Shown: piece by piece, positions 1-9,129 of the stretch
Position numbering within the stretch: position 1 is the first letter of the stretch
How the letters are laid out: every line of letters begins with the position of its first letter
Origin: Anaerolineaceae bacterium
GTDB taxonomy: Bacteria; Chloroflexota; Anaerolineae; Anaerolineales; Anaerolineaceae
NCBI GenBank assembly: GCA_020845515.1
Contig: JADLFQ010000062.1
Location: 1-64,000, forward strand
DNA length: 64,000 nucleotides
Direction: 5' to 3'
Made by a program: the position numbers and the translations under genes
Notes under the pieces: generated by a model
The model's input: only the letters and a program-made list of their open reading frames with translations
What the model was told of the DNA's origin: nothing
The model's database searches: none

Positions 1-1
1 G

Positions 2-292
2 GATATTGCGGCGATTGGGATGACCGGAGACCAGAGCCCGCTGGCGCCGGACAATGTGGTGACCTCGACGCTGCAAGCGCTTGGGCCGATCATCATCTCC
101 ATTGTCAAGGAAGTGCAGGAAGGGAAGTTTGTTCCCAACACAGTGCATTTGTATGGTTACGACACGGGTGCTTACGACCTGGCGCCGTTGAATAAGAGAT
201 GGGTAACGGACGAACAAGCCGCCAAGATTGCAGCGGTGGTGGCCGATATGAAGGCCGGCAAGATTAAATTGCCACACCTTACCGATAAATAA
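2..292 (+). CDS. BMP-family nucleoside-binding lipoprotein, C-terminal part (partial)
   Basis: Only the last 96 residues lie in the window; the reading frame is open from base 2 and stops at 290-292. The sequence DNVVTSTLQALGPII and the segment ending in KLPHLTDK resemble the C-terminal lobe of BMP/Med-type periplasmic binding proteins, which deliver nucleosides to an ABC importer. The ATPase and two permeases that follow (448-4081) support this, as does the complete paralogue at 54619-55644, which precedes the same gene set. The ATG at 20 is internal. The protein would normally be an exported lipoprotein, but the signal peptide lies outside the window. The family call is good; the transported substrate is inferred. 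Confidence 0.8.
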   Translation, partial: DIAAIGMTGDQSPLAPDNVVTSTLQALGPIIISIVKEVQEGKFVPNTVHLYGYDTGAYDLAPLNKRWVTDEQAAKIAAVVADMKAGKIKLPHLTDK

Positions 293-307
293 AATTTGTG
301 TTATAAA

Positions 308-343
308 CCCAATCCCGATGGGCGACAGTCCATCGGGATTGGG
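308..343 (+). terminator. Perfect 14-bp hairpin between binding protein and ATPase genes
   Basis: Bases 308-321 and 330-343 are perfect reverse complements around the 8-base loop GCGACAGT. No T-tract follows, so it is more likely a leaky terminator or a 3'-end stabilising stem than a strong terminator. Such a stem would let the binding protein be made in excess over the membrane components. A stem occupies the same position in the second cassette (55673-55698). Confidence 0.6.
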
Positions 344-447
344 AGAAATGGATTTGTTTCAGTAATCTATCCAAAACAGGCAAGAAGTTGCTGAAATCGG
401 GTGTTTTCGATTAAAAGCACTCGATTTTGCTGCGGGAGGGCGAAAAT

Positions 448-1989
448 TTGGAAAACACAATCCGGCTTGAAAATATTGTCAAGCATTTCCCCGGTGTGTG
501 TGCAAACGACCATATATCATTGACCATTAAAAAAGGCGAAGTTCACGCGTTGCTGGGTGAGAACGGCGCGGGTAAAACCACCTTAATGAATGTGTTGTAT
601 GGATTGCTATGCCCCGATTTTGGTCAAATTTTTCTGAATGGGGAAGCGGTTGAAATCCGTTCGCCGAAAGAGGCGATAGAGCACGGCATCGGGATGGTTC
701 ACCAACATTTTATGCTCATTCCTGTTTTTACGGTGACTGAGAATGTGGTTTTGGGGGAAGATATGCCGCGCGAACCGCTTCTGGATATCCAGCAAGCGGA
801 ACAGCGCGTGAAGGAAATCTCTCATACCTATGGGTTGGATGTGGACCCCAAGTCAAAGGTTTGGCATCTTTCTGTCGGCGCTCAACAGCGGGTGGAGATT
901 ATTAAGGCGTTGTATCGGAATGCCAAAATTTTGATTCTGGATGAGCCGACTGCTGTCCTAACGCCTTCTGAAGTAGATATTCTCTTTAAGGTACTCCGCA
1001 AGTTGGTTGAGGAAGGCTTGACGGTGATCTTCATCTCCCATAAGCTGCAAGAGGTTATGGAGATTTGCGACAGGGTAACAGTATTGCGCAACGGACGGGT
1101 GGTGGACACTGTAGAAACCAGTGAGACAAACCAATCCGAACTGGCGAGGATGATGGTCGGGCGGGAGGTGTTTTTACAATTTGATAAGGAGAAAATGACA
1201 GCAGGTGAGAAGGTGCTGGAAGTTAAGGGGGTGAGCGCCTTGAGTGATCGCGGGGTGGCCGCTTTGCAAAACATCTCACTGGACGTGCACTGCGGCGAGA
1301 TTGTTGGGATCGCAGGCGTAGATGGAAATGGCCAGTGCGAGCTGGTTGATGCGATTATGGGTCTGCGAAAGATTGATCGGGGAAGCATATTGATCAAAGG
1401 AAAGAAGATAAAAGAGAATAACACCCGTGAAATCATCCAGCGAGGGGTGTCTTGTATCCCGTTTGACCGGCATGCCGAAGGCCTTGTCAAAAGTTTCTCT
1501 TTAAGCGAAGTACTGATGCTCAAAGAATGGAACAACCTGCCATTTACGCGCCATTACCTGTTCGACTTTAATGCAATCCGCAGCTTTAGTGAGGGTATGG
1601 TCCGGGAATACGATATCCGCGCCCCGGGGATTGAAGTGAAAACAGGAAACCTGAGTGGGGGAAATCAGCAAAAAGTGGTACTTGCACGAGAGCTATCCCG
1701 AAAACCGGATTTAATTATCGCCGGTCAGCCTACGCGTGGTTTGGATGTTGGAGCAACCGAATATGTTCGTCAGCGATTGCTGGCAGAAAGGGCGCGCGGC
1801 GCAGGAATCTTATTGATTTCCACGGAGTTGGAAGAAATTCTCTCGATCAGCGACCGGTTGTTGGTGATTTATGAGGGGCAGATTATGGGAGAAATGTTCA
1901 CGGCGAATGCTGACCTTCACGATATCGGGCTGATGATGGCTGGGGTAAAGAGACAACCTGACGGCCAGATCAAAGAGATGCCTGTATAG
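448..1989 (+). CDS. Nucleoside ABC importer ATPase (two fused NBDs)
   Basis: The 513-residue protein has two ABC domains, as in the YufO/Mgl-type ATPases that power nucleoside or simple-sugar uptake. The first domain has a Walker A (GENGAGKT), a Q-loop region HQHFMLIPVF, a signature LSVGAQQR and a Walker B ending LDEPTAVLTP. The second has the degenerate P-loop GVDGNGQC usual for this group and the signature LSGGNQQK. I chose TTG at 448, because GGGAGGG at 434-440 lies 7 bases upstream; an in-frame TTG at 427 would put that ribosome site inside the gene. It follows the binding-protein gene and precedes two permeases. It is a clear paralogue of the ATPase at 55762. Confidence 0.9.
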   Translation: MENTIRLENIVKHFPGVCANDHISLTIKKGEVHALLGENGAGKTTLMNVLYGLLCPDFGQIFLNGEAVEIRSPKEAIEHGIGMVHQHFMLIPVFTVTENVVLGEDMPREPLLDIQQAEQRVKEISHTYGLDVDPKSKVWHLSVGAQQRVEIIKALYRNAKILILDEPTAVLTPSEVDILFKVLRKLVEEGLTVIFISHKLQEVMEICDRVTVLRNGRVVDTVETSETNQSELARMMVGREVFLQFDKEKMTAGEKVLEVKGVSALSDRGVAALQNISLDVHCGEIVGIAGVDGNGQCELVDAIMGLRKIDRGSILIKGKKIKENNTREIIQRGVSCIPFDRHAEGLVKSFSLSEVLMLKEWNNLPFTRHYLFDFNAIRSFSEGMVREYDIRAPGIEVKTGNLSGGNQQKVVLARELSRKPDLIIAGQPTRGLDVGATEYVRQRLLAERARGAGILLISTELEEILSISDRLLVIYEGQIMGEMFTANADLHDIGLMMAGVKRQPDGQIKEMPV

Positions 1990-2031
1990 TGGCTCAGAAA
2001 CTCAAATTGCTGTGGGGATAAGGTTGGAAAA

Positions 2032-3144
2032 ATGGCACAGAAAAACGGTGAAGCACTAACCGATTTAATGCAGTCTGAGCGGTTTTTACACCGCTTTGAG
2101 CGAATATTTTCGGTGGCAGTGCCCGTATTGGCGGTGATCGCGGGCCTGCTGACAGCCGGTGTTTTGATTGCTATTGTTGGCGCCAGTCCGCTGGAAGCCT
2201 ACAAGGCTTTGTTTCAAGGAGCATTTGGCAGCCCGTATGAGACAGCCACAAGTCTCAATCGCGCTATCCCCTTGATTCTGGCAGGCCTGGGTGTGACGGT
2301 TGCTTTTCGCTGCGGCTTATGGAATATTGGCGGTGAGGGGCAGATCTACATAGGCGGCATGTTTGCCTCTGCAGTCGGAATTTACCTTGTGGGTTTACCC
2401 CTTTGGATCCATTTGCCTTTGGCGCTGCTGGGCGGGTTTGTGGGCGGAGCGCTGTACGGTGGGTTTGCCGGATACCTTAAAGCCAAGCACGGGATCAACG
2501 AGATTATCACCACCATCATGATGAATTACATCGCCATCTATCTTGTCGGCATCATGGTGAAGGGCCCTATGCAAGAACCGCCCGGATATTTTCCTCAATC
2601 CCCCCAGATTCAGCCTGGCGCCATTTTGCCCATAATCTGGGAGGAAACACGCCTGCATGGCGGCCTTATCCTTGCACTGGCGCTGGCTTTGCTCTTCTAC
2701 GTGGTTTTGTGGAAGACGCCCTTCGGATATGAAATTCGGACAATTGGTTCCAATATCGGCGCAGCCCGACATGCCGGAATGAAAGTTGCCCGAGTTCAAA
2801 TTACTGCCATGTTGATTAGCGGCGGTTTGGCAGGGCTGGCGGGAGCTTCCGAAATATTGGGAGCGCAGTACCGCTTGAGGGATTTCTTCCTGCCGAATTA
2901 CGGATATGACTCGATTGCAGTGGCTCTACTGGGACAGTTAAACCCGATTGGCGTGGTGATCTCAGGCATTCTGTTTGGTGCATTGCGAGCCGGCGCCGGG
3001 ACGATGCAGCGAACGATTATGCTGCCCTCGAGTATGGTTTTTGTCGTTCAGGGTACGGTCATCTTATTTGTGGTTGGAACAGCGATCCTGGCTAATTTGC
3101 CAAAATACCTGGCGAAGAGAAGAGAGGCCGCTCATGGGAATTGA
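2032..3144 (+). CDS. Nucleoside ABC importer permease (YufP-like)
   Basis: This 370-residue polytopic membrane protein belongs to the branched-chain/ribose-type permease family. After a charged N-terminus it has a hydrophobic segment (about residues 25-45), then the family hallmarks FRCGLWNIGGEGQIYIGG, a GINEIITTIMMNYIA segment and GGLAGLAGASE near residue 265. It forms the transmembrane path with the product of the next gene, driven by the ATPase encoded upstream. Its last 11 bases overlap the next gene, which suggests translational coupling. It matches the permease at 57323-58585 in order and motif content, so the two cassettes are duplicates of one system. Substrate specificity is inferred from the family. 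Confidence 0.88.
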   Translation: MAQKNGEALTDLMQSERFLHRFERIFSVAVPVLAVIAGLLTAGVLIAIVGASPLEAYKALFQGAFGSPYETATSLNRAIPLILAGLGVTVAFRCGLWNIGGEGQIYIGGMFASAVGIYLVGLPLWIHLPLALLGGFVGGALYGGFAGYLKAKHGINEIITTIMMNYIAIYLVGIMVKGPMQEPPGYFPQSPQIQPGAILPIIWEETRLHGGLILALALALLFYVVLWKTPFGYEIRTIGSNIGAARHAGMKVARVQITAMLISGGLAGLAGASEILGAQYRLRDFFLPNYGYDSIAVALLGQLNPIGVVISGILFGALRAGAGTMQRTIMLPSSMVFVVQGTVILFVVGTAILANLPKYLAKRREAAHGN

Positions 3145-4081
3145 AGTCTTTTTAGGGCTATTCACCGTTGAATTTTTCTATGCAACCATCCGTATGGCAA
3201 GCCCGATTGCACTGGCTGCTTTGGGTGAAGTGTACGTAGAAAAAGCTGGTATTCTCAACCTTGGAATTGAAGCAACAATGCTGATGGGGGCTTTTTTTGG
3301 CGTTTTAGGATCTGCATTAAGCGGAAGCGCATTCGTAGGAGTTTTGACTGCGATGGCGGCAGGGATGCTGACAGGTCTGCTGTTTGGGTTCCTGGTGATT
3401 ACGATGCGCGCCAACCAAATTGTAACCGGCGCGGCGTTGAATATCGCCGCACTGGGTATGACGAGTTTCCTCTCACGCATCATTTTCGGTGTCCGTCTGT
3501 TGCCGGTTCAGGTGCAGGGGATTAAACCGTTACCAATCCCTTTTCTGAAAGATATCCCTGGTTTGGGGAAAATCCTGTTTGAACAGACGCCGTTGGTTTA
3601 TTTCACTTACTTCATGGTCATTGTCATGACTTATGCCCTCTATCGCACGACCTGGGGGTTGAAGATCCGTTCTGTCGGGGAGCATCCGCGCGCGGCGGAA
3701 ACGCTGGGAATCAGCGTCATCCGCTGGCGTTACGGCTGCGTCTTATTGGGTGGAGCGCTTGGCGGGATTGCCGGATCAATACTTTCCCTGGCTCAGCTCT
3801 CCACTTTTGTGGACAATATGATTGCCGGACGCGGGTTTATCGCGCTCGCGGCGGTTATTTTTGGGCGCTGGAACCCACTTGGTGCAGCAGCCGCAGCGTT
3901 GGTATTCGGTGCAGCAGATGCCATGCAAATGCGCGTGCAAGCCTTTAGCTTAAATCTTCCCAGCGACTTTTTGTTGATGCTGCCTTATCTGATTACATTG
4001 ATCGGGGTGATCATCTTCCGCGGCAGGGCGGCTGCTCCGGTTGCGCTGACGAAACCCTACGAAAAAGAAGCGACGGCTTAA
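3134..4081 (+). CDS. Nucleoside ABC importer permease (YufQ-like)
   Basis: The 315-residue integral membrane permease pairs with the product of the gene just upstream. Family marks include PIALAALGEVYVEKAGILNLGIEA near the N-terminus, RSVGEHPRAAETLGISV around residue 200 and GRGFIALAAVIFG near residue 235. The ATG at 3134 is preceded by AGAGAGG and overlaps the end of the first permease gene by 11 bases; longer in-frame extensions reading into that gene are rejected. Its stop codon shares the palindrome TTAA (4078-4081) with the stop of the convergent dehydrogenase gene, so the two genes abut with no spacer and no room for a conventional terminator. Confidence 0.87.
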   Translation: MGIEVFLGLFTVEFFYATIRMASPIALAALGEVYVEKAGILNLGIEATMLMGAFFGVLGSALSGSAFVGVLTAMAAGMLTGLLFGFLVITMRANQIVTGAALNIAALGMTSFLSRIIFGVRLLPVQVQGIKPLPIPFLKDIPGLGKILFEQTPLVYFTYFMVIVMTYALYRTTWGLKIRSVGEHPRAAETLGISVIRWRYGCVLLGGALGGIAGSILSLAQLSTFVDNMIAGRGFIALAAVIFGRWNPLGAAAAALVFGAADAMQMRVQAFSLNLPSDFLLMLPYLITLIGVIIFRGRAAAPVALTKPYEKEATA

Positions 4082-5352
4082 GCTTTATTTGCATAACGCC
4101 TGACCCGCATGGCGGCGGTGAGGGCGTGCGCCTCCATTCGCTCGATCAGGCATTGGCGTTCGGTTACCTGTCCAATTTCTCGGCTTGCCTCCGGGGTCAT
4201 CTTTTGATAGGTGACGGTTTTTAAGAATTTACCCACCCAAACGCCGCCCGTATAGCGCGCGGCGCGGCCGGTGGGCAGGATATGATTTGTGCCAATGCTC
4301 TTATCGCCGTAAGCTACGGTGGTCTCCTCACCGATAAACAGTGAGCCGTAGTTGCACAGTTTTTGGGCGTAATATTCGAGGTCTTGAACGTGAATTTCAA
4401 GATGTTCCGGGGCATAGTCGTCGCTGATGGCAATGGCTTCGGCGGCATCGCTGGCGATGTAGACGCGCCCATTATTTGCCCAGGAGATCGCGGCAACATC
4501 GCGGGTTGGCAGCACAGTCAACTGTTTTTCCACCTCGGCAATCGTCTTTCGCCCAAAGGCTTCGCTCAAACATACCAGAGCAATGCCGCTGTTTGGGTCG
4601 TGCTCCGCTTGCCCCAACAAATCGCAGGCGACAAGAGCAGGGTCGGCGCTGTCATCCGCGATGACCAGAATCTCAGTAGGACCGGCAAGAAGGTCAATAC
4701 CGCAGCGTCCGTAGAGCTGGCGTTTGGCTTCGACTACATATTGATTGCCTGCGCCGCAAATCATGTCCACAGGCTCGAAAACCCCCATACCAAAAGCCAT
4801 CATCGCGAGCGCCTGTACACCACCTAGAATAAAGATGCGGTCAGCGCCGGCTTTATGCATGGCGTTGATGGTTGCGGGATAGTACCCTTCCCCTTTTACC
4901 GGTGGTGTAAAAGCAAGCACCTCTTTTACGCCTGCCACCCTGGCAGGGATGATGCTCATTTGTGCTGAGCCAAACATGGGGTAGCGTCCGCCGGGGATAT
5001 AACTGCCCACCGAATGTACAGGGATATGCTTGTGCCCCAGGATCACACCGGGGCGGATTTCCACCTCAACCGGCTGGAGCGTGGCGAATTGTGCCTGGGC
5101 AAACATGCGCACATTTGTCTGGCAGAAATCTGTATCCTCGATAATCTGAGAGTCTACCCGGGAAACGGCTTCTTCGATTTGTGCGGATGTCAACTCAAAG
5201 TCGGGCGGGTTCCAGTTGTCGAAGCGTTGGCTGTATTTGCGAACGGCATCCAAACCGTTCTTTTCAAGATCGTTGAGCAGTTCAGAAATAAGGCGGGTTG
5301 TCTCAGGGTCGCTTTCAAACAGCCGGTGCCCTCCTTCTTTTAATATCTTCAT
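4078..5352 (-). CDS. HisD-family zinc NAD-dependent alcohol dehydrogenase (histidinol dehydrogenase or HpsN-like paralogue)
   Basis: The 424-residue protein carries all HisD catalytic features: zinc ligands and bases corresponding to Gln248, His251, Asp350 and His409, the Glu316-His317 pair in APEHLEIHV, and His357 in GTNHILPT. HisD oxidises an amino alcohol to an acid in two NAD steps. Several stretches (GHKHIPVHSVGSYIPGG, GDKSIGTNHILPT, RYTGGVWVGKFLKT) look to me more like the catabolic paralogues typified by sulfopropanediol dehydrogenase HpsN than biosynthetic HisD, which normally has GDYASGPNH at this site. No other his gene is nearby; its neighbour is a nucleoside importer on the other strand. 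A GAGGAGGAG ribosome site precedes the ATG. The family is certain and the substrate is open. Confidence 0.85.
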   Translation of the reverse strand: MKILKEGGHRLFESDPETTRLISELLNDLEKNGLDAVRKYSQRFDNWNPPDFELTSAQIEEAVSRVDSQIIEDTDFCQTNVRMFAQAQFATLQPVEVEIRPGVILGHKHIPVHSVGSYIPGGRYPMFGSAQMSIIPARVAGVKEVLAFTPPVKGEGYYPATINAMHKAGADRIFILGGVQALAMMAFGMGVFEPVDMICGAGNQYVVEAKRQLYGRCGIDLLAGPTEILVIADDSADPALVACDLLGQAEHDPNSGIALVCLSEAFGRKTIAEVEKQLTVLPTRDVAAISWANNGRVYIASDAAEAIAISDDYAPEHLEIHVQDLEYYAQKLCNYGSLFIGEETTVAYGDKSIGTNHILPTGRAARYTGGVWVGKFLKTVTYQKMTPEASREIGQVTERQCLIERMEAHALTAAMRVRRYANKA

Positions 5353-5579
5353 AAACTCCTCCTCTCATTTCTATTGGGTTGTACTGCGGAATGATCTGTT
5401 CAGGAAAAAGGGTACGGCATAAAAAATCTGGCGGTTGTGTTATGCGGTTGCTTTCCAAAACATTATACCTGACAGCGAGGATGGGCTGGTTTTTTCTCTG
5501 TTCCCGATGGGCATCTGCGTGTACAATACGATCAGTTCTTTGTATTTCGCGAAAATTGATTTGACCGGAGGTAAGTACG

Positions 5580-8102
5580 TTGAGCTCAAACACCCAGTCC
5601 CCATACTTTTACATTGGCAAGGAATATGACCCTGCCCAGGGAAAGGCTTCTGCTGAACGCGTGTTGTATGATCCGGCAGACCTGACCACACACGGTTTTG
5701 TAACTGGCATGACGGGCTCAGGCAAGACTGGCCTTTGTATCGGCATTTTGGAAGAGGCGGCTTTGCAGGGCATTCCGGCGATCATCATTGACCCCAAAGG
5801 TGACCTGACCAACCTGGTGCTGCATTTTCCTGAGCTTGCCGTGCAAGACTTTGCGCCCTGGATTGATCCTGAGGCCGCGCGCCGGGAAGGAAAGACCATT
5901 GAGGAAATGGCAGAAGCAGCCGCGCAAAGCTGGCAGAAAGGATTGGCGGATGCAGGTTTGGGGCGGGAAGAACTGCTGGCGCTCAATAAGTCAGTGGATT
6001 ACGCAATTTATACTCCCGGATCCACATCGGGCATCGCGGTGAATATCCTCTCCTCCTTTGCTTCGCCGGGGCTGGCTTGGGAGGAAAACCGCGAAGTACT
6101 GCGGGAGAAAATTGCGAGTACTGTAACCGCACTGCTTGGCCTGGTGGGAATGACTGACATTGACCCCTTACGGTCACGCGAGCATATTCTGCTTTCCAAC
6201 CTGGTGGAATCTTCCTGGGGTGCAGGTAAATCTCTCAATTTAAATGAGCTTATTCTTCAAGTGCAAACACCGCCATTTGAACGGTTGGGTGCTTTCCCTT
6301 TAAATAACTTTTTCCCGGAAAAAGATCGGTTCCAGTTAGCTGTATTGCTCAACAATTTTCTTGCTTCTCCTTCTTTTCAGGTCTGGCAGGAAGGTCAGGC
6401 CTTGGATATTGCCGCGTTGTTGCACACGCCTGAGGGTAAGCCCCGCCATAGTATTTTCTATCTTGCTCATCTGGATGACAGCGAGCGTATGTTTTTTGTA
6501 ACGTTGTTGTTTGCAGCAATCGAAACCTGGATGCGCGGCCAGCGCGGCAGCAGCGGTTTGCGCGCGCTGGTGTACTTTGATGAAATTATGGGTTACCTGC
6601 CGCCGGTTCAAAATCCACCTTCCCGCACCATTATGCTGCGGATGTTGAAACAAGCGCGCGCTTTTGGTGTGGGGTTGTTACTGGCCACCCAAAACCCTGT
6701 TGATCTGGATTACAAAGCACTTTCAAATGCCGGTACATGGATGATCGGCAGGCTGCAAACTGAACAGGACCGGGACCGGCTTTTGGAAGGACTGCTTAGC
6801 GCGGATTCGACCATAGACCGTGGCAAGGTTAAGGAGTTATTTAACAAACTGAGCAAACGAGTCTTTTTGCTTCACAACGTGCATGACAAGAACAGTCCAA
6901 GGCTCTTTCAGACGCGCTTTGTGCTTAACTATCTGGCGGGACCAATGACACGAGTGCAAATTCCGGCATTGAATGAGCTTGCCGGTGCTGGAAAAACCTT
7001 TTCTCCATCTCCATCTCAAGAGACAGTTGTTCGCGGGGTGCCGGCTTCTTCTCAGGCGCCCACCACTCCGCCGTCAACGACCGTGGCTTTCGCAAGAGCG
7101 GATACCAGCACAGAAGAATTAACGATGACGCCGCCGGGTATACCGGCCGGGATTAACGAGTTTTATCTGCCGGCTGCTTATGGGGTCAAAGAAGCGATGG
7201 ACGCGGCAGGATTGACCCTCAGTGGAGCGCCGAACGCGGAAGCAATCGTGTATCGTCCGGCATTGCTCGCGCAGTCCGAATCGCGTTACATCAACCGCCG
7301 CTACAACCTTGATTACAGCAGCCAGGTCGCTGCACTTGTTGACAGGAAACCAAGCGGGTTGATACGCTGGGAGGAATTTGGCCGGCCTCCCTTTGTTTTG
7401 TCTTCATTACAAAGCCATCCCATGCCACAGGCGAAGTTCTCTCAAGCGCCTGATTGGCTGACCGACAACCGGCGATTAAAGGAGATTGAGAAGGATTTTA
7501 TGGAATGGGTATACCGCAGCGGCACCATTCAGTTGCGTGCAAATGAAACCCTGAAGGTGTACGGCAACCCGGGGTTGTCTCAAGCGGATTTCCGCGAGAT
7601 GTGCAGCAGAGCCGCGCGTCAGGGAATGGAAGCCGAACAAGCCAAACTGGATTCCACCTACCGTAAAAAGATTGCCAGCCTGGAAAAGAAAATTGACCGC
7701 CAGAAACTTGAAGTGGATGAGCAGAAAGGGCAACTGGACAACCGGCGCGTGGAAGAACTGGCGCGGGGTGGGGAACTGCTGTTAAGCTTGTTCGGAGGAC
7801 GGAAGAAAAGTATTTCGTCCTCCATCTCCAAGCGGCGGATGACCTCTAAAGCCAAAAGCGATTATGAACAGAAAGCAAAGGATTTGGAGAATCTGGAAAA
7901 GGATTATAAGGAACTGGAAAAAGATTATCAAGATGAGTTAAAAAGCCTGCAAGAAGCCTGGGAAGGGAAAGCAGATGATATCAGCGAGATTTCATTGACG
8001 CCACTGCAAAAAGATATTCACCTGGATCTGTTTGGTGTGGCCTGGCGGCCCTATTACCTGGTAAGAACCGGCAGTGCTTTACAAGAGGTTCCGGCTTTTT
8101 AG
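5580..8102 (+). CDS. HerA/DUF853-type helicase-like ATPase
   Basis: The 840-residue protein resembles the DUF853/DUF87 group of FtsK/HerA-superfamily ATPases. The P-loop GMTGSGKTGL lies near residues 39-48, followed by IIDPKGDLTN. A Walker B-like ALVYFDEIMGYLPP sits near residue 330 and an ATQNPVDLDYKALSNAGTW segment near residue 370. Residues 650-790 are strongly charged and heptad-like, indicating a long coiled coil. The start is a TTG preceded by GGAGG with 8-base spacing. No NurA nuclease gene accompanies it, so it need not be a DNA-end resection enzyme. It is convergent with recR. Enzyme class is well supported; the cellular role is unknown. Confidence 0.83.
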   Translation: MSSNTQSPYFYIGKEYDPAQGKASAERVLYDPADLTTHGFVTGMTGSGKTGLCIGILEEAALQGIPAIIIDPKGDLTNLVLHFPELAVQDFAPWIDPEAARREGKTIEEMAEAAAQSWQKGLADAGLGREELLALNKSVDYAIYTPGSTSGIAVNILSSFASPGLAWEENREVLREKIASTVTALLGLVGMTDIDPLRSREHILLSNLVESSWGAGKSLNLNELILQVQTPPFERLGAFPLNNFFPEKDRFQLAVLLNNFLASPSFQVWQEGQALDIAALLHTPEGKPRHSIFYLAHLDDSERMFFVTLLFAAIETWMRGQRGSSGLRALVYFDEIMGYLPPVQNPPSRTIMLRMLKQARAFGVGLLLATQNPVDLDYKALSNAGTWMIGRLQTEQDRDRLLEGLLSADSTIDRGKVKELFNKLSKRVFLLHNVHDKNSPRLFQTRFVLNYLAGPMTRVQIPALNELAGAGKTFSPSPSQETVVRGVPASSQAPTTPPSTTVAFARADTSTEELTMTPPGIPAGINEFYLPAAYGVKEAMDAAGLTLSGAPNAEAIVYRPALLAQSESRYINRRYNLDYSSQVAALVDRKPSGLIRWEEFGRPPFVLSSLQSHPMPQAKFSQAPDWLTDNRRLKEIEKDFMEWVYRSGTIQLRANETLKVYGNPGLSQADFREMCSRAARQGMEAEQAKLDSTYRKKIASLEKKIDRQKLEVDEQKGQLDNRRVEELARGGELLLSLFGGRKKSISSSISKRRMTSKAKSDYEQKAKDLENLEKDYKELEKDYQDELKSLQEAWEGKADDISEISLTPLQKDIHLDLFGVAWRPYYLVRTGSALQEVPAF

Positions 8103-8138
8103 CAGCTTGATCAGGTAAATTATTTTGATCTAAAGAAT

Positions 8139-8747
8139 TTAAATGATTTCCTGCCGGCCTGCCAGTGCCCGCAGGATGGTGTTTTGGTCGGCGTACTCCA
8201 GGTCGCCCCCTACGGGTAGACCGCGCGCCAGCCGGGTGACCCGTACCCCGTAGGACGAGACTTGCTGACGGATGTACAAGGCGGTGGCATCGCCTTCCAT
8301 GCTGGGGTTGGTTGCCACGATCACTTCACGGATATCCCCTTTTCTCACCCGCTCCACCAAAGAGGCGAGCTTGAGGTCTTCCGGGCCGATTCCTTCAATC
8401 GGTGAAAGCACGCCATGCAAGACGTGATAGCGACCGTTGAAGCCGCCGGTTTGCTCGATCATGAGTACGTCTAACGGTTCCTCCACAATACACAGGCTGT
8501 CCTGATCACGGTGTGGGTTGGCGCAGATATCGCAGGTTTCCTGGTGAGCGAGGGTGATATTGAAACAAACCGGGCACATGCCGGTGGTGTTTTTGAGTGC
8601 CAGTAGCGCCTGTGCCAGATTTTGAGAGAGGTCATCGGGAGCGCGCAAGAGAAAAAATGCCAGGCGCGAGGCGGTTTTTGGGCCAATGCCTGGCAGGCGT
8701 TCAAAAGACTGAATTAAATTGGAGATAGGTTCGGGTAAAACAGTCAT
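8139..8747 (-). CDS. recR: Recombination protein RecR
   Basis: RecR acts with RecO/RecF to load RecA at gaps. The 202-residue protein has the usual length and order: an N-terminal helix-hairpin-helix region (FERLPGIGPKTASRLAFFLL), a four-cysteine zinc motif (CPVC...CDIC around residues 57-73), then a Toprim domain with IVEEPLDVLMIEQTG, and a C-terminal RGLPVGGDLEYAD. It is the last gene of a minus-strand run with dnaX and ybaB, an order widely conserved in bacteria. Only 9 bases separate it from ybaB. Confidence 0.97.
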   Translation of the reverse strand: MTVLPEPISNLIQSFERLPGIGPKTASRLAFFLLRAPDDLSQNLAQALLALKNTTGMCPVCFNITLAHQETCDICANPHRDQDSLCIVEEPLDVLMIEQTGGFNGRYHVLHGVLSPIEGIGPEDLKLASLVERVRKGDIREVIVATNPSMEGDATALYIRQQVSSYGVRVTRLARGLPVGGDLEYADQNTILRALAGRQEII

Positions 8748-8756
8748 AGGTGCGGC

Positions 8757-9101
8757 TTACAACCCCATTCCCGGCAGGCCGCCTGCGAGCGGGCCTAAAC
8801 GATCGGCTGCCAATTGGCGCGATTTATCGAGGGCGAGGTTGACTGCGGCGAGGATCAAATCCTGCAGCATTTCTGCATCTGCGTCCTTTAAAAGATCAGG
8901 GTTGATGATTACTGATGTGCAACGCTGGTCGCCGGTCATGGTAACTTTTACGGCGCCGCCGCCGGCGCTCTCGGTTACAGTCTCTTCTGCCAGGTGCGCT
9001 TGGGTGGTTTCAAACTGCTCTTGCAATGCTTTTAGTTGTGCCATCATTCCGCCGCCGCCCCCGCTTTTGCCTCCCATGGGCCTGTTAAAACCTTTTGCCA
9101 T
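8757..9101 (-). CDS. ybaB: YbaB/EbfC-family nucleoid-associated protein
   Basis: This small DNA-binding dimer of 114 residues is normally encoded between dnaX and recR, as here. The N-terminal Gly/Met-rich tail is followed by a helix (MMAQLKALQEQFETTQAHLAE) and the family segment GGAVKVTMTGDQRCTSVIINPDLL. The C-terminal half has the usual amphipathic helix around LILAAVNLALDKSRQLA. A GGAGGTACTC-type ribosome site precedes the ATG. Function in this organism is inferred from the family: nucleoid organisation and possibly support of recombination. Confidence 0.95.
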   Translation of the reverse strand: MAKGFNRPMGGKSGGGGGMMAQLKALQEQFETTQAHLAEETVTESAGGGAVKVTMTGDQRCTSVIINPDLLKDADAEMLQDLILAAVNLALDKSRQLAADRLGPLAGGLPGMGL

Positions 9102-9129
9102 TTGAGTACCTCCTGCGATATCTCAAGAA

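Noticed and set aside
427-447. Upstream TTG start for the first ATPase
   Set aside because: It lies before the GGGAGGG ribosome site that matches TTG 448, and the extra seven residues have no counterpart in the paralogue.
8103-8138. Terminator between the HerA-like gene and recR
   Set aside because: Only a five-base GATCA/TGATC pairing with a long AT loop is present, too weak to call.
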